A stretch of 64,000 bases of DNA from Rachicladosporium sp. CCFEE 5018 (GCA_002077045.2 KZ111148.1:1260885-1324884); one strand, 5' to 3'; shown: positions 43,873-55,291, numbered from the stretch's first letter. Numbers and translations: made by a program. The notes: generated by a model from the letters alone, not told the origin.

Positions 43873-44513
43873 ATGGAGGCCCGCATACCGTCAATTGCCT
43901 GCGTAGGCGTGATAGGTAGACACGTAAGTCTTCCTAGAATACTTGGCAGTCGAACTGAAGCTGAGATATCCAGAACAATCCTCTCCACGTTTCCCTCTTC
44001 CCAGCCATAGGCCCAAACTCAAGCGAAGAAGCCCGCGATAAACTCGAGTTCACCTTCATGCTCAACTCCTCCCTCGACATCTTCGAAGCCCGCATGCCGT
44101 CCAAGACCTCTCAGGACTTCGGCTTGCTCCATGCTCTAGATGAGCGGATCGCATTGTACGGCTGGCTGACTAACACGGGCGTCAAGCTCGTCATTGTCGT
44201 TGACATGGAGGGCCGGATTGCACCGACACCAGAGGCGGCGAAGATCGGTGTGCTGGGGCTAAGGGGAGGGGATTTGTTGCCAGTGAGTTGACCTGTCGAA
44301 GTTCTTGATTGCAATTGCTGACACCGGCTCCAGGCATTCAACGCGCTACAGACAGCATATATTCGACTGCTGCAGAACCCTTTCTATGTACCAGACGACC
44401 ACGATCCGAAGCTCGTACGCGGACATCGCGCGCTAGAGATCTCGAGTCCGAAGTTCATTCGCGAAGTGGAAAGAATCGGCCAAGCGTGGTACCCAGGGAT
44501 CGTGTCCCTATGA
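43873..44513 (+). CDS. TRAPPC2L: TRAPP subunit 2-like (Tca17/TRAPPC2L, sedlin family)
   Basis: Longin-fold subunit that helps assemble the TRAPPII tethering complex at the Golgi. Exons 43873-43923, 43974-44282 and 44334-44513, with two introns of 50-51 nt (GTAAGT and GTGAGT donors); 179 aa, all junctions in phase 0. PSIACVGVIGRHNNPLHVSL is the longin start; LEFTFMLNSSLDIFEARMPS, ALYGWLTNTGVKLVIVVDME and LQTAYIRLLQNPFYVPDD follow in family order. The middle insert (GRIAPTPEAAKIGVLGLRGG) is longer than in the animal protein. Confidence 0.86.
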
Positions 44514-44795
44514 TTCATTACGACCATTTGCTTTGTGCAATCACTAGAAACGTGATACGCACTCCAGTAACGTCCAGTAACGCGATCGAAGATGCAAAGG
44601 CTCTGGCAACTTCTGAAGGCTCCTTCCGTGATGCTGCTGTAAATGAGTGAAGAGGAGGCACGTACGAAGTGGTAGTTGCATCTCATCGCCGTTCCTTCCT
44701 TCCTTCCCACATCCTCACCAGGTCTTGGCTTATCCGCTCCGCCGCACTCGCCACTGCGAACTTTGCTTCCACTTCAATATACTAAACATCACACA

Positions 44796-45231
44796 ATGGA
44801 CAGACTCTTCCGCAGAGTCCTCAATCTCGGCCGCCGCAGACACGGCCAGCACTCGTGAGCATCATCAGAACACTCCTTTCACATAGCCGCATCACTGACG
44901 AGTCCTCAGCACAAGCAACTCTGCCGCTGCTCCCTCGCGCGAGCCATCTCCACCAGTCCATGGCATGGTAAGCTTCCATCTCTCCCATACCGCATCACTG
45001 CGCATTAGCATCACTCGCTAGCCTCACTCACAGGACACCTTTATCAACCCCGGCGATCCGCAGGAAGTGAAGGACATGAAGGCCGTGGGAGTGATGGCCC
45101 TCGCCTGGTCACGCCTCATCCAGGCAGGACATGAAGGCGTCGCGGACTTTGTTGAAGCGCTCGCGATTGACAACTTCGGGCGGGAGATGTGGCTAGAGGC
45201 GAGGAGGGCATGCATTGAGCACGCCACGTGA
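44796..45231 (+). CDS. Small conserved-looking protein of 104 aa, unknown
   Basis: Three exons, 44796-44854, 44910-44967 and 45034-45231, with good donors (GTGAGC, GTAAGC) and CTGAC/CTAG signals; too fragmented to show as one ORF. N terminus MDRLFRRVLNLGRRRHGQHS is basic and could target mitochondria. A short Ser/Pro linker leads to DTFINPGDPQEVKDMKAVGV and a compact helical part (ALAWSRLIQAGHEGVADFVE, ALAIDNFGREMWLEARRACI). I do not recognise the family. The coherent splicing and a C-terminal half without low complexity argue that it is real. Convergent with COQ2. Confidence 0.6.
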
Positions 45232-45338
45232 GCGTGCCACGAGCGATGCGGGCGGAGTGTGATGGGGCGGAGGCGAGAGAGCCTCATTTGGATAGCTGGG
45301 AGCTGGGTGCACGGCGGTTCAGTCTGTAGCAATGAAAG

Positions 45339-46607
45339 CTACAACATCACTACACCTTCCACCTTCCTCCCATCCCACCCAAAATACCTCACAACATATT
45401 CCGCTCCCAAACCCGCGCTTATTGCCCCTCCCACAAACCACGCCCCTTTCCTAAACCAATACCAACAATCACTCACACTCCCCAAATCCACCTTCCAAAT
45501 CATATACCCGAGCGTCGCCGCCGCGCCTCCACAAACGCCCCCAAAATACACCGGTCCAGCCCCAATAGCCAATCCCGCGCCAGCCAGCAAAGTCACTTGC
45601 GCCGCCGCAGCGGTGGACAGGAAGGTTTTCGGATGCTTCGCTTGCGCGAGAGCGATAGATTTGATCCCCGCCTTGGGGTCATCGCGGATGTCTTGGTAGG
45701 CGTAGATCATGTCGTAGACTAGAGTCCAGGCTACGCAGCTGGCGTAGAGGCAGCCTGCAGCGATGAGATGCGGTGTGGAGGCTAGGAGATCCAGGCCTAG
45801 AGCTGGGAAGCCTAAGATCGCGCCCCAGGAGAAGGTGAGGCCGAGGACGAACTGGGGGTAGTTTGTTACCCGCTTTGCGAGGGGGTAGAGACCCACGAGC
45901 AGGAGTGAGGGCGTGGCGTAGAAGAAGCAGGATGCGGGGAACTGCAGCAGGATTACTAGGCCGGCTGAGAGTTGGGCGACGAGCCAGGTTATGGCTTGGA
46001 AAGGTGTTACGGCCCTCCTAGCTAAGGGCCGCAACCTCGTGCGCGCGACGTGCGGATCTAGATCTCGGTCCCAGAGGTCATTTACTGTGCAGCCTGCGCC
46101 GCGCATTATCAGGGGGCCGGCGTAGAAGAGCGCTGCCGTTGAGAGGGCAGTCAGAGGGGACGTGATGGGGCTGGTGAGAGGCGCAGCGAGCAGGGTCGAG
46201 AAGAGACAGGGGAGGAAGAGGTAGGTGGCGCCGGAGGGCTTGTCGTAGCGGGAGAGCTCGGCGTAGGGGATCCATGATGCTGGTAGGAGGGAGAGCACAC
46301 CTGATGTTGGAGGTGTGTAGACGGCTGGCGGATCAGGGGGCTTCGGTGTGTCGATCGACGCTGCCGACAAGTGGCGCGGGATTAGGAGTCGATCTACATT
46401 TGACCACTCGGCGGTGGCCGTGTGTGTCATCGGGACTGGCTTGAGTGTAGCATGCGAGGCACTCATGCTGGGGCTGAGCCATAGTCTCGATGAGTTTAGC
46501 CGCTTAGACCGTCGTTGCAAGGCGTGCGCCTGCAGTTGCTTGGAAGTCCGGGCGAAAGCTGAAGATCGAGGTATGACAGAGCAGCGCATGATCGCTGGCA
46601 ATGCCAT
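45339..46607 (-). CDS. COQ2: 4-hydroxybenzoate polyprenyltransferase (ubiquinone biosynthesis)
   Basis: Inner-mitochondrial-membrane UbiA-family enzyme that attaches the polyprenyl tail to 4-hydroxybenzoate, the first membrane step of coenzyme Q synthesis. Single exon, 422 aa, with a basic N-terminal import region. Two Asp-rich motifs are present: GAGCTVNDLWDRDLDPHVAR (near residue 175) and YDMIYAYQDIRDDPKAGIKS (near residue 305). RYDKPSGATYLFLPCLFSTL is the conserved first helix, and about eight membrane segments can be counted. Convergent with the 104-aa gene, divergent from the JmjC gene. Confidence 0.92.
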   Translation of the reverse strand: MALPAIMRCSVIPRSSAFARTSKQLQAHALQRRSKRLNSSRLWLSPSMSASHATLKPVPMTHTATAEWSNVDRLLIPRHLSAASIDTPKPPDPPAVYTPPTSGVLSLLPASWIPYAELSRYDKPSGATYLFLPCLFSTLLAAPLTSPITSPLTALSTAALFYAGPLIMRGAGCTVNDLWDRDLDPHVARTRLRPLARRAVTPFQAITWLVAQLSAGLVILLQFPASCFFYATPSLLLVGLYPLAKRVTNYPQFVLGLTFSWGAILGFPALGLDLLASTPHLIAAGCLYASCVAWTLVYDMIYAYQDIRDDPKAGIKSIALAQAKHPKTFLSTAAAAQVTLLAGAGLAIGAGPVYFGGVCGGAAATLGYMIWKVDLGSVSDCWYWFRKGAWFVGGAISAGLGAEYVVRYFGWDGRKVEGVVML

Positions 46608-47261
46608 CGCGAAGACAAAACGGTTGACAGGTGAAATTGAAGTAACTGCTTACCGCTCTCAATATGTGTGTTCCAGACTGAAGTACATGTCGTTGACCTA
46701 CTAGTCGAGTCCTTAGCCGTCTATATTTGGACGCTGATAGCGGCACGACTATTCAGCACACGCGTGTCTCTCAGTGTCGCTCGTCTGGGACGTGACCATG
46801 GACAATGCGCATTATCGAAGCATTTGCAATGATTGTGATCGTTGAGTATGTGGAGCCCGAAAGTGAAGTCTGGAAGTGATCAAGGCGCGCGCAGATAGAG
46901 TTCGCGGGTGCGGAGAAACCTAGCTTCCACCGGCATCTCTAGCCTCCACTTCCACACGCGACTGGATCGCGAGCTTCACCAACTCATACACCTTTCTGTC
47001 AGATACAACTCGCTAAACATTGTGGCTATTAGGAGCGACGAGGATCTTCGCAAGATTTGGAATGTACGGATCGCATTACACGTTATTGCCGAGCACTGCA
47101 TGCTCGATCTTGCGAAGTGATGCGACTCCGACTGCATCCATAGTGCTGAAGGTGCTTCCACAAGCTTCATATTGCTTGGGCCCGTGTAGCGCATACACAG
47201 AGAGGACTCCTTGAGTATAGTCGTGTAATCCGAGCCTCAGTCGGCGCCACTCTCCTCCAGC
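46608..47261. promoter_or_regulatory. Divergent promoter region COQ2/JmjC
   Basis: About 650 bp between divergent starts; no ORF with a domain. Presumed to carry both promoters. Confidence 0.45.
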
Positions 47262-50200
47262 ATGCCTGCCCAACGCCCCCGCGCATCGTTTGACCCCATC
47301 CCGCCGGACTTCGATCTCAAGGCGCTGGTGGAATCGACGCCGAACTTCTCCTATGTCGACCGGATCGGCTGTGAAATGATCGACGAGCAGGGCATTGCTG
47401 CCTTCGAGAAACTCGTCCTGCTCCACGTCATCAACGGCGGGAAGCCTCTAGTCATCGACGGCTTCGATGATCGCCTGGACCCATGGACCTTCCAGCCGAA
47501 ATGGCTGCGCGACAATTGTGGCGACAAGGTGGAGCAAGCTCGGGATCTGCGATCGAAGGAGTACATTCCCCTGAGCATGAAGCACTACCTGAAGAATATG
47601 AGCGTCCTCACGAATCAATTCTTCGAGCAGAAAGGTGCATACAAGGACAAGAAGAAGCAGCGCGTGTATCTGAAGGATATAGATTGCCCGCCTGTGTGGT
47701 GGGACAAAGTCAGAGAGCAGATCCCGGAGTCACTGGCCTACCTGAACGACAACACCGGTGAGGCTGGTGGTCCAGGGTCTGTACCTGACGGACAAGTGCG
47801 CGCAAGCAAGGGTATCGCACGCGCGGGTGACCTGATGAGCTCTCTTCCCCCTGAGATGCGCGCAGAGAACCTCATGTGCTACATCGGACACGAAGGCACG
47901 TACACACCTGCGCATCGAGAGATGTGTGCTAGCCTAGGTCAGAACATCATGGTCGAGGCGAGCGCCAACGTTGATGACGAGGGCAAGATCACCAAGCCCG
48001 GTTCGTCAATCTGGTTCATGACTGAATCGAACGATCGACACACAGTCGCGGAGTATTGGCTGGACACTCTTGGACATGACATCGAGGTGGAGAACCACTT
48101 TGCCCAGGTCGTGGCTTGGAAGAAAGCGCCTTTCAATGTCTATGTCGTAGAGCAGCGTCCAGGTGACTTGATCCTGATCCCGCCTCTTGCACCACATCAG
48201 GTCTGGAACCGCGGCACTCGCACTATGGAAGTAGCATGGAATCGCACGACCGTGGAAACGCTTGAGATGGCATTGAACGAGGCGCTACCTCGAAGCCGAA
48301 TCGTTTGCCGCGATGAGCAGTACAAAAACAAGGCCATCATTTACTTCACGTTGCAGAAATACAGCGGACTTCTCAGCTTGGCACAGCAGCAGGCTGCTCG
48401 AATGACCGCAGATAACGCGCACCAATTCCTCCATTCCACCAACATCAAGCAACTTATCAAAGACTTCAAGAAGCTCTTCATGCAATACCGACAGGTCCTG
48501 CTGTCCGAGATGTTCAATCCCGACGACCGTGACACACCCAAGAATATCGAGTACTTACCTTTCGACAGCAATGTCACATGCGCGTACTGCAGAGGCAACA
48601 TCTTCAATCGCTTCTTGTCCTGCGCCTCGTGTAAGGATATGCTGGGCCATGACGATGCTGGGCAAGATGAGGGAGACCCGTATGATGTGTGCATGGATTG
48701 CTATGCCATGGGCCGTTCCTGCTACTGCATTAGCGGCCTCAAGTGGGTGGAGCAGTTCCGCTGGAAGGAGCTCGCGTCCAAGTACGAGACTTGGCGCAAG
48801 TTGATCGTTGCTCTTGATGGCGGCGCAGTCACTGAAAGGACTCCTTTGACGCTGAACGATGAACGCAGGCGCTATGGCAAGAAGACTCTCGCCGAGATCT
48901 GCAAAGACCAGCTCAAGCGCCGTCCATGGAAAGATTTGCACAAGTCCGCCGAGGAGCCTAAGTCTGACGCTGAGGACGACGATGAGGAGATCATCGTGGG
49001 TGACGACGGCATGGTCAAGAAGGTTGCGAAGAAGAAGAGCAAGACGTGGCTCAAGAATAACACTTCCTGTCATGTGTGCCAGAAGCGCCATCCGAATTGG
49101 AAGATGGCATTCTGCACTACTTGCGATCGAGCTTGGTGCTACGGGAGCTTGTTCCGCGGCTGGGACAAGATGCCTGTGGACATCATGGAAGACCAGGCTT
49201 GGAGCTGTCCGCATTGCTTAGGTATCTGCTTCGCTGGCGCTTGCGTCAAGGAGGGCAAGAGTGATCCATATCAGCCTAAGGGCACTCTGTTGGGACACGA
49301 CACGAAGAAGGTTGCGGATGCCAGGAGTGTCGAAGCTCTCGTGGACTTCAGTGTGAGCAATTTGAATTGGCTGAAGGACGATGATGCTGTGAATAGGACA
49401 GAGTCTAGTCGCATTAAGCGTGCGAAGGCTGCTGCGCAAAAGGCGAAAGAAAACGAGGCAGAGTTCGACGATGATCACGAGCATGACATTGAGCCGAGCC
49501 GGGTGGAGTTCGAGTACTCGCCTCCCGCTGATGGCGCGGTGATCGATCCAGCCCTTACTGGCGGTACTCCGAGTCAGCTCGACGAGGACGCGGCACTCGC
49601 CCGTCGTCTGCGTCAAGTCAATGATGCGCTTCCTTCGCCAGCTGCCATGGTCGCTGGTGCTCCTTCGCACGGCGCTTTTGATGGATATTCGCCAGTGCGC
49701 ACCGCCGGCTATGTCCCGCCTGCTGCACAGATGCACGTCGATGATCAAGATGACGATGATGCATACAACTACCCAGACCCGATGGACGTCGTTAACGGTG
49801 CAAACGGCGACTCGATGACCATCAGTGGCTCAAAGCGCAAGCACGCAGGCGATGATGACGATGGCGGTGACTACGAGGACATCAGCATGACCAAGGCTAA
49901 GAAAGCTAAGAAGCCCCGTCTTGCAGCCGCAGGATTTCGCAGTCTTGATCTCGCGGAGACGGAGAATGTTGCAACAACCTCGAAAAGCGAAGTGCAGCGG
50001 CAGTGTGAGAAGGAGCGCGAGCGCAACGCCCTCGAACGCGCAAAGTCAGAGGGTCGCTTCATCATGATGCAGGCTCGGCTGAAAGGCAAGAAGCGGGTCG
50101 TGATCTTGTCTATACCCAGCCACCGCCTTGCTGAGATGCAAGCGAAGGAGACTGCTCGTGCCGCTCTAGCTGCTGCCAACGGCGAAGATATGGATGCTGA

Positions 50201-51308
50201 GCACGAAGTGGATGACTCTGCCGAGGCGCAACTCCGCCGCGAGACCCTCGAAGACGCTGGACCTGAAGACCTATTGAAGAGTGACCTTGCGCCCAGGAAG
50301 CTGATAGACCCCAAGACTCTGAGTCGGGAGCGCTACAAGAGGCGAGAGCGCGAGGGCCACATCATCACTAGCAATACTAAGAAGGCTTTGATACCCGTCG
50401 AGAAGGACGAGAATTACTCAGCATACCGTCCTGAGCGCCTGAACCCTGGCGTTAAGTCTGCGGCCAGTACTAAAGGTAACAGAGGTCGGAAGTCTGCAGT
50501 TCAGTACGAGGAAGTCGACATCGCTTCCGATGACGAGCAGGAGCTCCTGCCCAGTACCAAGAACGACAAAGACGCCAACCGCCGCCGGACACTGCCCACG
50601 TATCTCTCTACACGTGCCGCGGAAGACAGTGAAGTCTATCCTGATGCGCTGCCGAATAAACCCCGTCCACTACGTGAACGCGGGCCGCAGCATCGCAAGC
50701 CAGATCCTCGCCCTCGCGCCGTGTCAGATACCGCCGCCACGGCTGGTCCAGTCACCAACGGCACGTCGACAGTGCCAACACGATCCCGCGGCCGGCCGCC
50801 AGCCGGCAAGAAACCAAGCATGCGCCCTGCGTCGTCTTTCACGCCAGTGAACGGCACCTCACACGCCGCTGCCTCCTCGTCCGATGACGACGAAGCCGGC
50901 ACCCCTCCCGCCGCAGTCCCAAGAGCAACATCCTCAGCAAACCCCGCACCCTCTTCCAAACCCATCGCTCAACCCAAGCCTGCAACCAAACCCCGCGGCC
51001 GCCCCTCCCTCCTATCCACAGCGCTCAACAACACAGCCCCATCCCTCACTCCCAAAACCTCAATCCCAGTCTCGAAACCCAGTCCCAAAGTCGCGACGAT
51101 CCAGAACGACAACGTGCGCGCTAAGCTGCAAGCCCTCGAAGCCATAGGTGTGGATGCCTCGCCAGGTGCTTCGGCGTCTACGGCGAAGAAAGTTAGGTTC
51201 TCGACCGGGGTTGTGAAGGGTGGGATGATGGTGCAAAGTAGTGAGGAAGAGAGCAGTGATGACGAGGTGGAGAGTGTGCCTGCAAGGCGGGCTGGGGCGA
51301 AGGTGTGA
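47262..51308 (+). CDS. Large JmjC protein with zf-4CXXC_R1-type zinc finger and AT-hooks
   Basis: Intronless, 1348 aa. A JmjC domain covers about residues 195-345: MCYIGHEGTYTPAHREMCAS carries an H-x-E pair near residue 217 and PPLAPHQVWNRGTRTMEVAW the distal His near residue 311, the iron ligands of a 2-oxoglutarate dioxygenase. A Cys-rich module follows near 438-485 (CAYCRGNIFNRFLSCASCKD, CMDCYAMGRSCYC). A second, resembling zf-4CXXC_R1, lies near 602-660 (CHVCQKRHPNWKMAFCTTCD, then AWSCPHCLGICFAGAC). The long C-terminal half is charged and disordered, with RGRP AT-hook cores near residues 1175 and 1243. A chromatin histone- or protein-demethylase role is likely; the substrate is unknown. 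KDM3-like function is one possibility. Confidence 0.85.
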   Translation: MPAQRPRASFDPIPPDFDLKALVESTPNFSYVDRIGCEMIDEQGIAAFEKLVLLHVINGGKPLVIDGFDDRLDPWTFQPKWLRDNCGDKVEQARDLRSKEYIPLSMKHYLKNMSVLTNQFFEQKGAYKDKKKQRVYLKDIDCPPVWWDKVREQIPESLAYLNDNTGEAGGPGSVPDGQVRASKGIARAGDLMSSLPPEMRAENLMCYIGHEGTYTPAHREMCASLGQNIMVEASANVDDEGKITKPGSSIWFMTESNDRHTVAEYWLDTLGHDIEVENHFAQVVAWKKAPFNVYVVEQRPGDLILIPPLAPHQVWNRGTRTMEVAWNRTTVETLEMALNEALPRSRIVCRDEQYKNKAIIYFTLQKYSGLLSLAQQQAARMTADNAHQFLHSTNIKQLIKDFKKLFMQYRQVLLSEMFNPDDRDTPKNIEYLPFDSNVTCAYCRGNIFNRFLSCASCKDMLGHDDAGQDEGDPYDVCMDCYAMGRSCYCISGLKWVEQFRWKELASKYETWRKLIVALDGGAVTERTPLTLNDERRRYGKKTLAEICKDQLKRRPWKDLHKSAEEPKSDAEDDDEEIIVGDDGMVKKVAKKKSKTWLKNNTSCHVCQKRHPNWKMAFCTTCDRAWCYGSLFRGWDKMPVDIMEDQAWSCPHCLGICFAGACVKEGKSDPYQPKGTLLGHDTKKVADARSVEALVDFSVSNLNWLKDDDAVNRTESSRIKRAKAAAQKAKENEAEFDDDHEHDIEPSRVEFEYSPPADGAVIDPALTGGTPSQLDEDAALARRLRQVNDALPSPAAMVAGAPSHGAFDGYSPVRTAGYVPPAAQMHVDDQDDDDAYNYPDPMDVVNGANGDSMTISGSKRKHAGDDDDGGDYEDISMTKAKKAKKPRLAAAGFRSLDLAETENVATTSKSEVQRQCEKERERNALERAKSEGRFIMMQARLKGKKRVVILSIPSHRLAEMQAKETARAALAAANGEDMDAEHEVDDSAEAQLRRETLEDAGPEDLLKSDLAPRKLIDPKTLSRERYKRREREGHIITSNTKKALIPVEKDENYSAYRPERLNPGVKSAASTKGNRGRKSAVQYEEVDIASDDEQELLPSTKNDKDANRRRTLPTYLSTRAAEDSEVYPDALPNKPRPLRERGPQHRKPDPRPRAVSDTAATAGPVTNGTSTVPTRSRGRPPAGKKPSMRPASSFTPVNGTSHAAASSSDDDEAGTPPAAVPRATSSANPAPSSKPIAQPKPATKPRGRPSLLSTALNNTAPSLTPKTSIPVSKPSPKVATIQNDNVRAKLQALEAIGVDASPGASASTAKKVRFSTGVVKGGMMVQSSEEESSDDEVESVPARRAGAKV

Positions 51309-51614
51309 GGGGATAGTGAAAGCAGGTGTTGCGAGGGTGCAGTCGTGGTGTGCAAGAGCATGGGATGAGGGATCGTTGCGTTGGAGCGGATGTGGTGCCA
51401 TCATTGGTTTTGGGGCGAGTGGCTACCGCGAGATTCTTTCTCTGCGCAAGTCAGTATCTCAGAGTCGCAGACAAGATCACTCGAAAGGAGAGCAATATTG
51501 TAAAGATCGCATCACAAAAGGGCATCGCCTTCGATTGTATACAATGCATCGCCCCTACATGACTGTCCCTTCTCCCCTCCCATAACGCCAATCTCCCTCC
51601 CATCCTCGCACTGA
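51309..51614. other. Convergent spacer JmjC/RSP5
   Basis: About 300 bp between two stops; no gene seen. Confidence 0.4.
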
Positions 51615-54438
51615 CTACTCCTGCCCAAAGCCCACAGTCTCCTCCACAGCCCATGTAAGCTTCTGCGTCAACGCATCATAAGTCTTGTAAGGCGGCAGAT
51701 CCAGCCGGTTGAAACACGTATGACTCTTCGGCAACTGCTGCTCTTCACCACTCTTCTCGATAGTAAATCGCCTTGGCCCATCACTACCTTGCAGATCCTT
51801 GAAACCGTTGACGGGAATTCGGGACGTGCCGGTGGCGAATTGGAGGAGACGGGATTTCTGCTCGGCGTCCCAGCTGCGGATGCACTGTGCACGATATCAG
51901 CAGAGTAACAATAGCAATGGAGGGACACAGATCACGTACCTTCCAGAAGTTCTGGATCACAGCATCGCCTTCGGTATAGCCACGATAATCGGTGTGCTTC
52001 TTCCAGTCATCGACGTCTATGTCGGCAATACCGCCTATGAGGAGCTCAAGCTCGCGCTCGTCGAAGACGTTGACGAGGTCAGCGGGGATGAGTTCATGGA
52101 AGCCGGCAACGAAGGCGTTGAACTGCTCTTCCACGCGCTTTTGGATGCGCCATTCGGTGATAAGCCTGCAGAGGAGTCAGTGTACTGCCGCGTACAGTAC
52201 GAGAAGGGTTGCACATACTCAACGTATTCCTTCTTGTTCTCATTCGTCACCTCGATGTCCCTGCCCTCGGGCTTCAAATCGACGGTCACCTTCTCGCCGA
52301 ATCGCTCGTCTTCAACCGAGAAGGTCGAATAGATCACGTCCGTGATGTCGTTCTCCATGGTCCAGGTGAGCGTCCTGTGGAACTCGGCATCTACACCCTC
52401 CATATCCTGGAGCGCGACCTTCTTCCTCAGGACCATCTTGTAGAAAGCACCAATGAAGAACGCGTCCAAGAATCGTCGATGGAAGATGGCCAGACCGACC
52501 ACGCGGCCAATGAACTTGAAGTAGCCCAGATGCTCGGGGTTGATACCAGAGTGGGGATTGATCTGAAGGGTGTAGTTGTCGTGTGCTGAGTACTCGAAGA
52601 GGCAGTAGAAAGGATTGAACATCTCGTGACTGAGGAGGAAGAAGAACTCTCTGCCGTTGTGTCAGTGACTGATTGTCATACTCGGTCCAGCCATCATTAC
52701 TCACCTCGACAAACCACCGTAATCCAGACCATCCTCACCGTCAAACTTGATCATCAGCCGCTTCTTGAGATCATTCGGGCTTTGACGCATAATCTCCGCG
52801 TACGAGTCCTCGAAGATATGCGTTCGCCGGACCTTGACGTGACATTGTCCCGACAATATCCGAAGTGCAGGCTGTGAGCGGAAGTAAATGAGCTTCCTCC
52901 TAAAGTCGCGCTTGTACTGCGGCACATTCTGATCCAATGAAGAGGGCAATCGAGGATCGTCCCATGTCGTGGTCTTCGTGTTATGATCCACAAAGTAGAC
53001 TCGGGCAGTGTTCGTGAGTCGCATCTCCCAGCCACTAGGCAGTGGTCCGAGCTGCGATACTGGTTGTTGCTGGATCGTGGTGTTGTTTCCTCCAGTGTTC
53101 TGACCGTACATTCTTATGTACTGCTGTCGCCGGGGATCAACCCACGTCGTTGTGCGAGTGTTGTGGTCCACGAAGTACGCTCGGCCTTCTGGTGTATGTC
53201 GCTGCTCCCAGCCTGCTGGAAGCTCTCCAGTCCCCGCCGTTGTCGCGCCCGTCGCGACCATCTGCGCTGCATTCGCCTGTGCCACAGGATTAGGTGTCGC
53301 AGATGGCGAAGCCCTGTCCGACAGCGTAGGTGAATTTGCGCCGGTCCTATCCTCTGGCAGTACACGGGCTTGATGCCTTTGCCTCTCCACGTTCGTCTGA
53401 TTCTCCATGTTCTGTCGCTGTTGACCTGCATCAGCAGTCGGCCTGATCCATGTCGTCTGCCGCGAATTGTGATCGACGTAGTATGTCCTGCCCAGATTGT
53501 CCTCGCGTCTTTCCCAGCCGCCTGGCAGCCTGCCCTGCGCATCCTCGAAGGCACTGAAGCCAGTGCCATCAGGGCGCCTGTTCGCGCCGTTCGTTGCATT
53601 TACGCCAGGCGGCGCTCCATTGGTCCCAGAGGCACTGGTAGGGGTTCGAGAGCTCATTGAGACCGGACGTTCGGGATTCAGTGATGCTTGCGATTGCGCG
53701 CCACTAGCTGTCGTGGGTGTATGTGCGCCGTTTGTGGACGGTCCAGAGCTTGAAGCCGGCGGTCTCGCTGCCCCGTTTGCGTTGCTCGTATTATTGATGG
53801 GTGCTCGGAGATTGGTAGAAAGGTTGAGGATCAGCTTGCCATTGACGACGAGGTTGTCGTTCGACTTCCGCAGGTCTCTAGTCAGCATCTCTGTTCCTGT
53901 GTTAGCACAGACCGTCTCGCATCGGATCCGCCAGACTTACCATCTCCTCCAACATCGAGGTCAATGACGCTTCCAACGCGCACGTTGACCACACCTAAGA
54001 AGCCCTGGTCCTTTTTCTTGAACTTCTTCTGGTCAAAGATCTGTACTGCCAGTATGCTCTCATCAGTAGCTCGCCTACTACGTATCAGTATGCGCGCATC
54101 AGTCACCGATGAATTCACCGCGCGGCACTCACATGTCGAAGCTCTCGTTCCAGTACGGATTGAGCGTCTTTTTGATCACGCCAGTCGTCCTCGTCTGCTC
54201 GCCTCCAATCGTCGCCACAGCAAAGGGATCCGGGAAGCCTGTAGAGTTGCGTATTAGCCTTGCGATCCGTTCTACAGCTCACCATAGTGATCCGCCACTT
54301 ACGAAAGACATCTCGTTTGTACAATCCATCAGCGGCAATGACTGCAGTATCGTCAGCCTACCCATTTCTCTTTCTCTCCATGGTATGCTCATGCATACTC
54401 GTGACCCTCAAATTGGCCTGCGTCGGAAGTTCAGACAT
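51615..54438 (-). CDS. RSP5: NEDD4-family HECT ubiquitin ligase Rsp5/HulA
   Basis: E3 ligase that ubiquitinates membrane transporters via arrestin adaptors. Eight exons on the minus strand: 54399-54438, 54303-54341, 54133-54238, 53941-54074, 52705-53896, 52219-52650, 51940-52165, 51615-51884; seven introns of 44-64 nt, all GT-AG and in frame; 812 aa, the usual length. C2 domain at the N terminus (ADGLYKRDVFRFPDPFAVAT, AVQIFDQKKFKKKDQGFLGV), three WW domains (GGWERREDNLGRTYYVDHNS, AGWEQRHTPEGRAYFVDHNT, SGWEMRLTNTARVYFVDHNT), then HECT ([20 protein letters not shown]). The catalytic Cys is in LPKSHTCFNRLDLPPY. The MSELPTQANLRVT start matches fungal HulA. Confidence 0.95.
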
Positions 54439-55291
54439 GATGCCGAACAGCCCTCAGTCTCTTGACCGATCTTCACGTCACGGCCACCAATCCCACCAGG
54501 CAACAATGATGATTCCCTCGTACGCTCTCCGCTGTCGCCAGTGACCCTTTCAGCGCGGTATATCGCACCACTGTAGTCCAGTATGCGTCTGCCTGCGTAT
54601 GCTCCTATCCCGAAGACTGATGGTGGCTGTGTAAGTCCAAGCGCGGCAAGCCTACAGAAGTCGCTTGGAGCAAACTCGGACTGTACGGAATGACACAGAG
54701 TGGGGTGGAAGAAGCGATTGATGGGGGGTGTGAGGAGATTATTAGCAATGCTTGCGTAGGCAAGATGCTGGGTGCGGTGCCCGGGGGGTGGTGGTCAAGA
54801 CGGAAGGGTTGTCCCGCAGGCGGCGTCACCTGAGGAAGGATGACCCCACTTGTTGCTTGGGCTGCTGACTGTACTGAGCTTGAAGGCACTGGAGACTCTC
54901 GGTGAATGATACTACATGATGGTGATGCCGAAGAACACGAGTGACAGGCATGATCATGAATTCATTCTCACGGTCACGAAGAGGCATTCACTGCCGTCAG
55001 TGTCTTGTCCCCGGCAGAAGCAAGATGGTCACCGCGACTGACGCCCTACCACATCACACAGACGGGCACTCCGAAGACCACATCGTACAAGTCCCTATCC
55101 TACATGATCGAGTGGCGACCTATCTCGAACGCCTTCGCTTAACGCAGTTCCGTGCGCCTCAATATAGGTGAATGCCATCAGGTAAGTTCCGTCTCAAATA
55201 ACATGCATACTGTCCATCGACATCGCACCTCCCCCTTGCACCGGTGGAGTCTTCATCAAGACTGTCTGCACCGGCCACTCGATCCAGCTCT
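54439..55291. other. RSP5 upstream region to the second gap
   Basis: About 850 bp with only short ORFs on both strands and no match to the left copy of the duplication. Holds the RSP5 promoter; nothing else supported. Confidence 0.4.
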
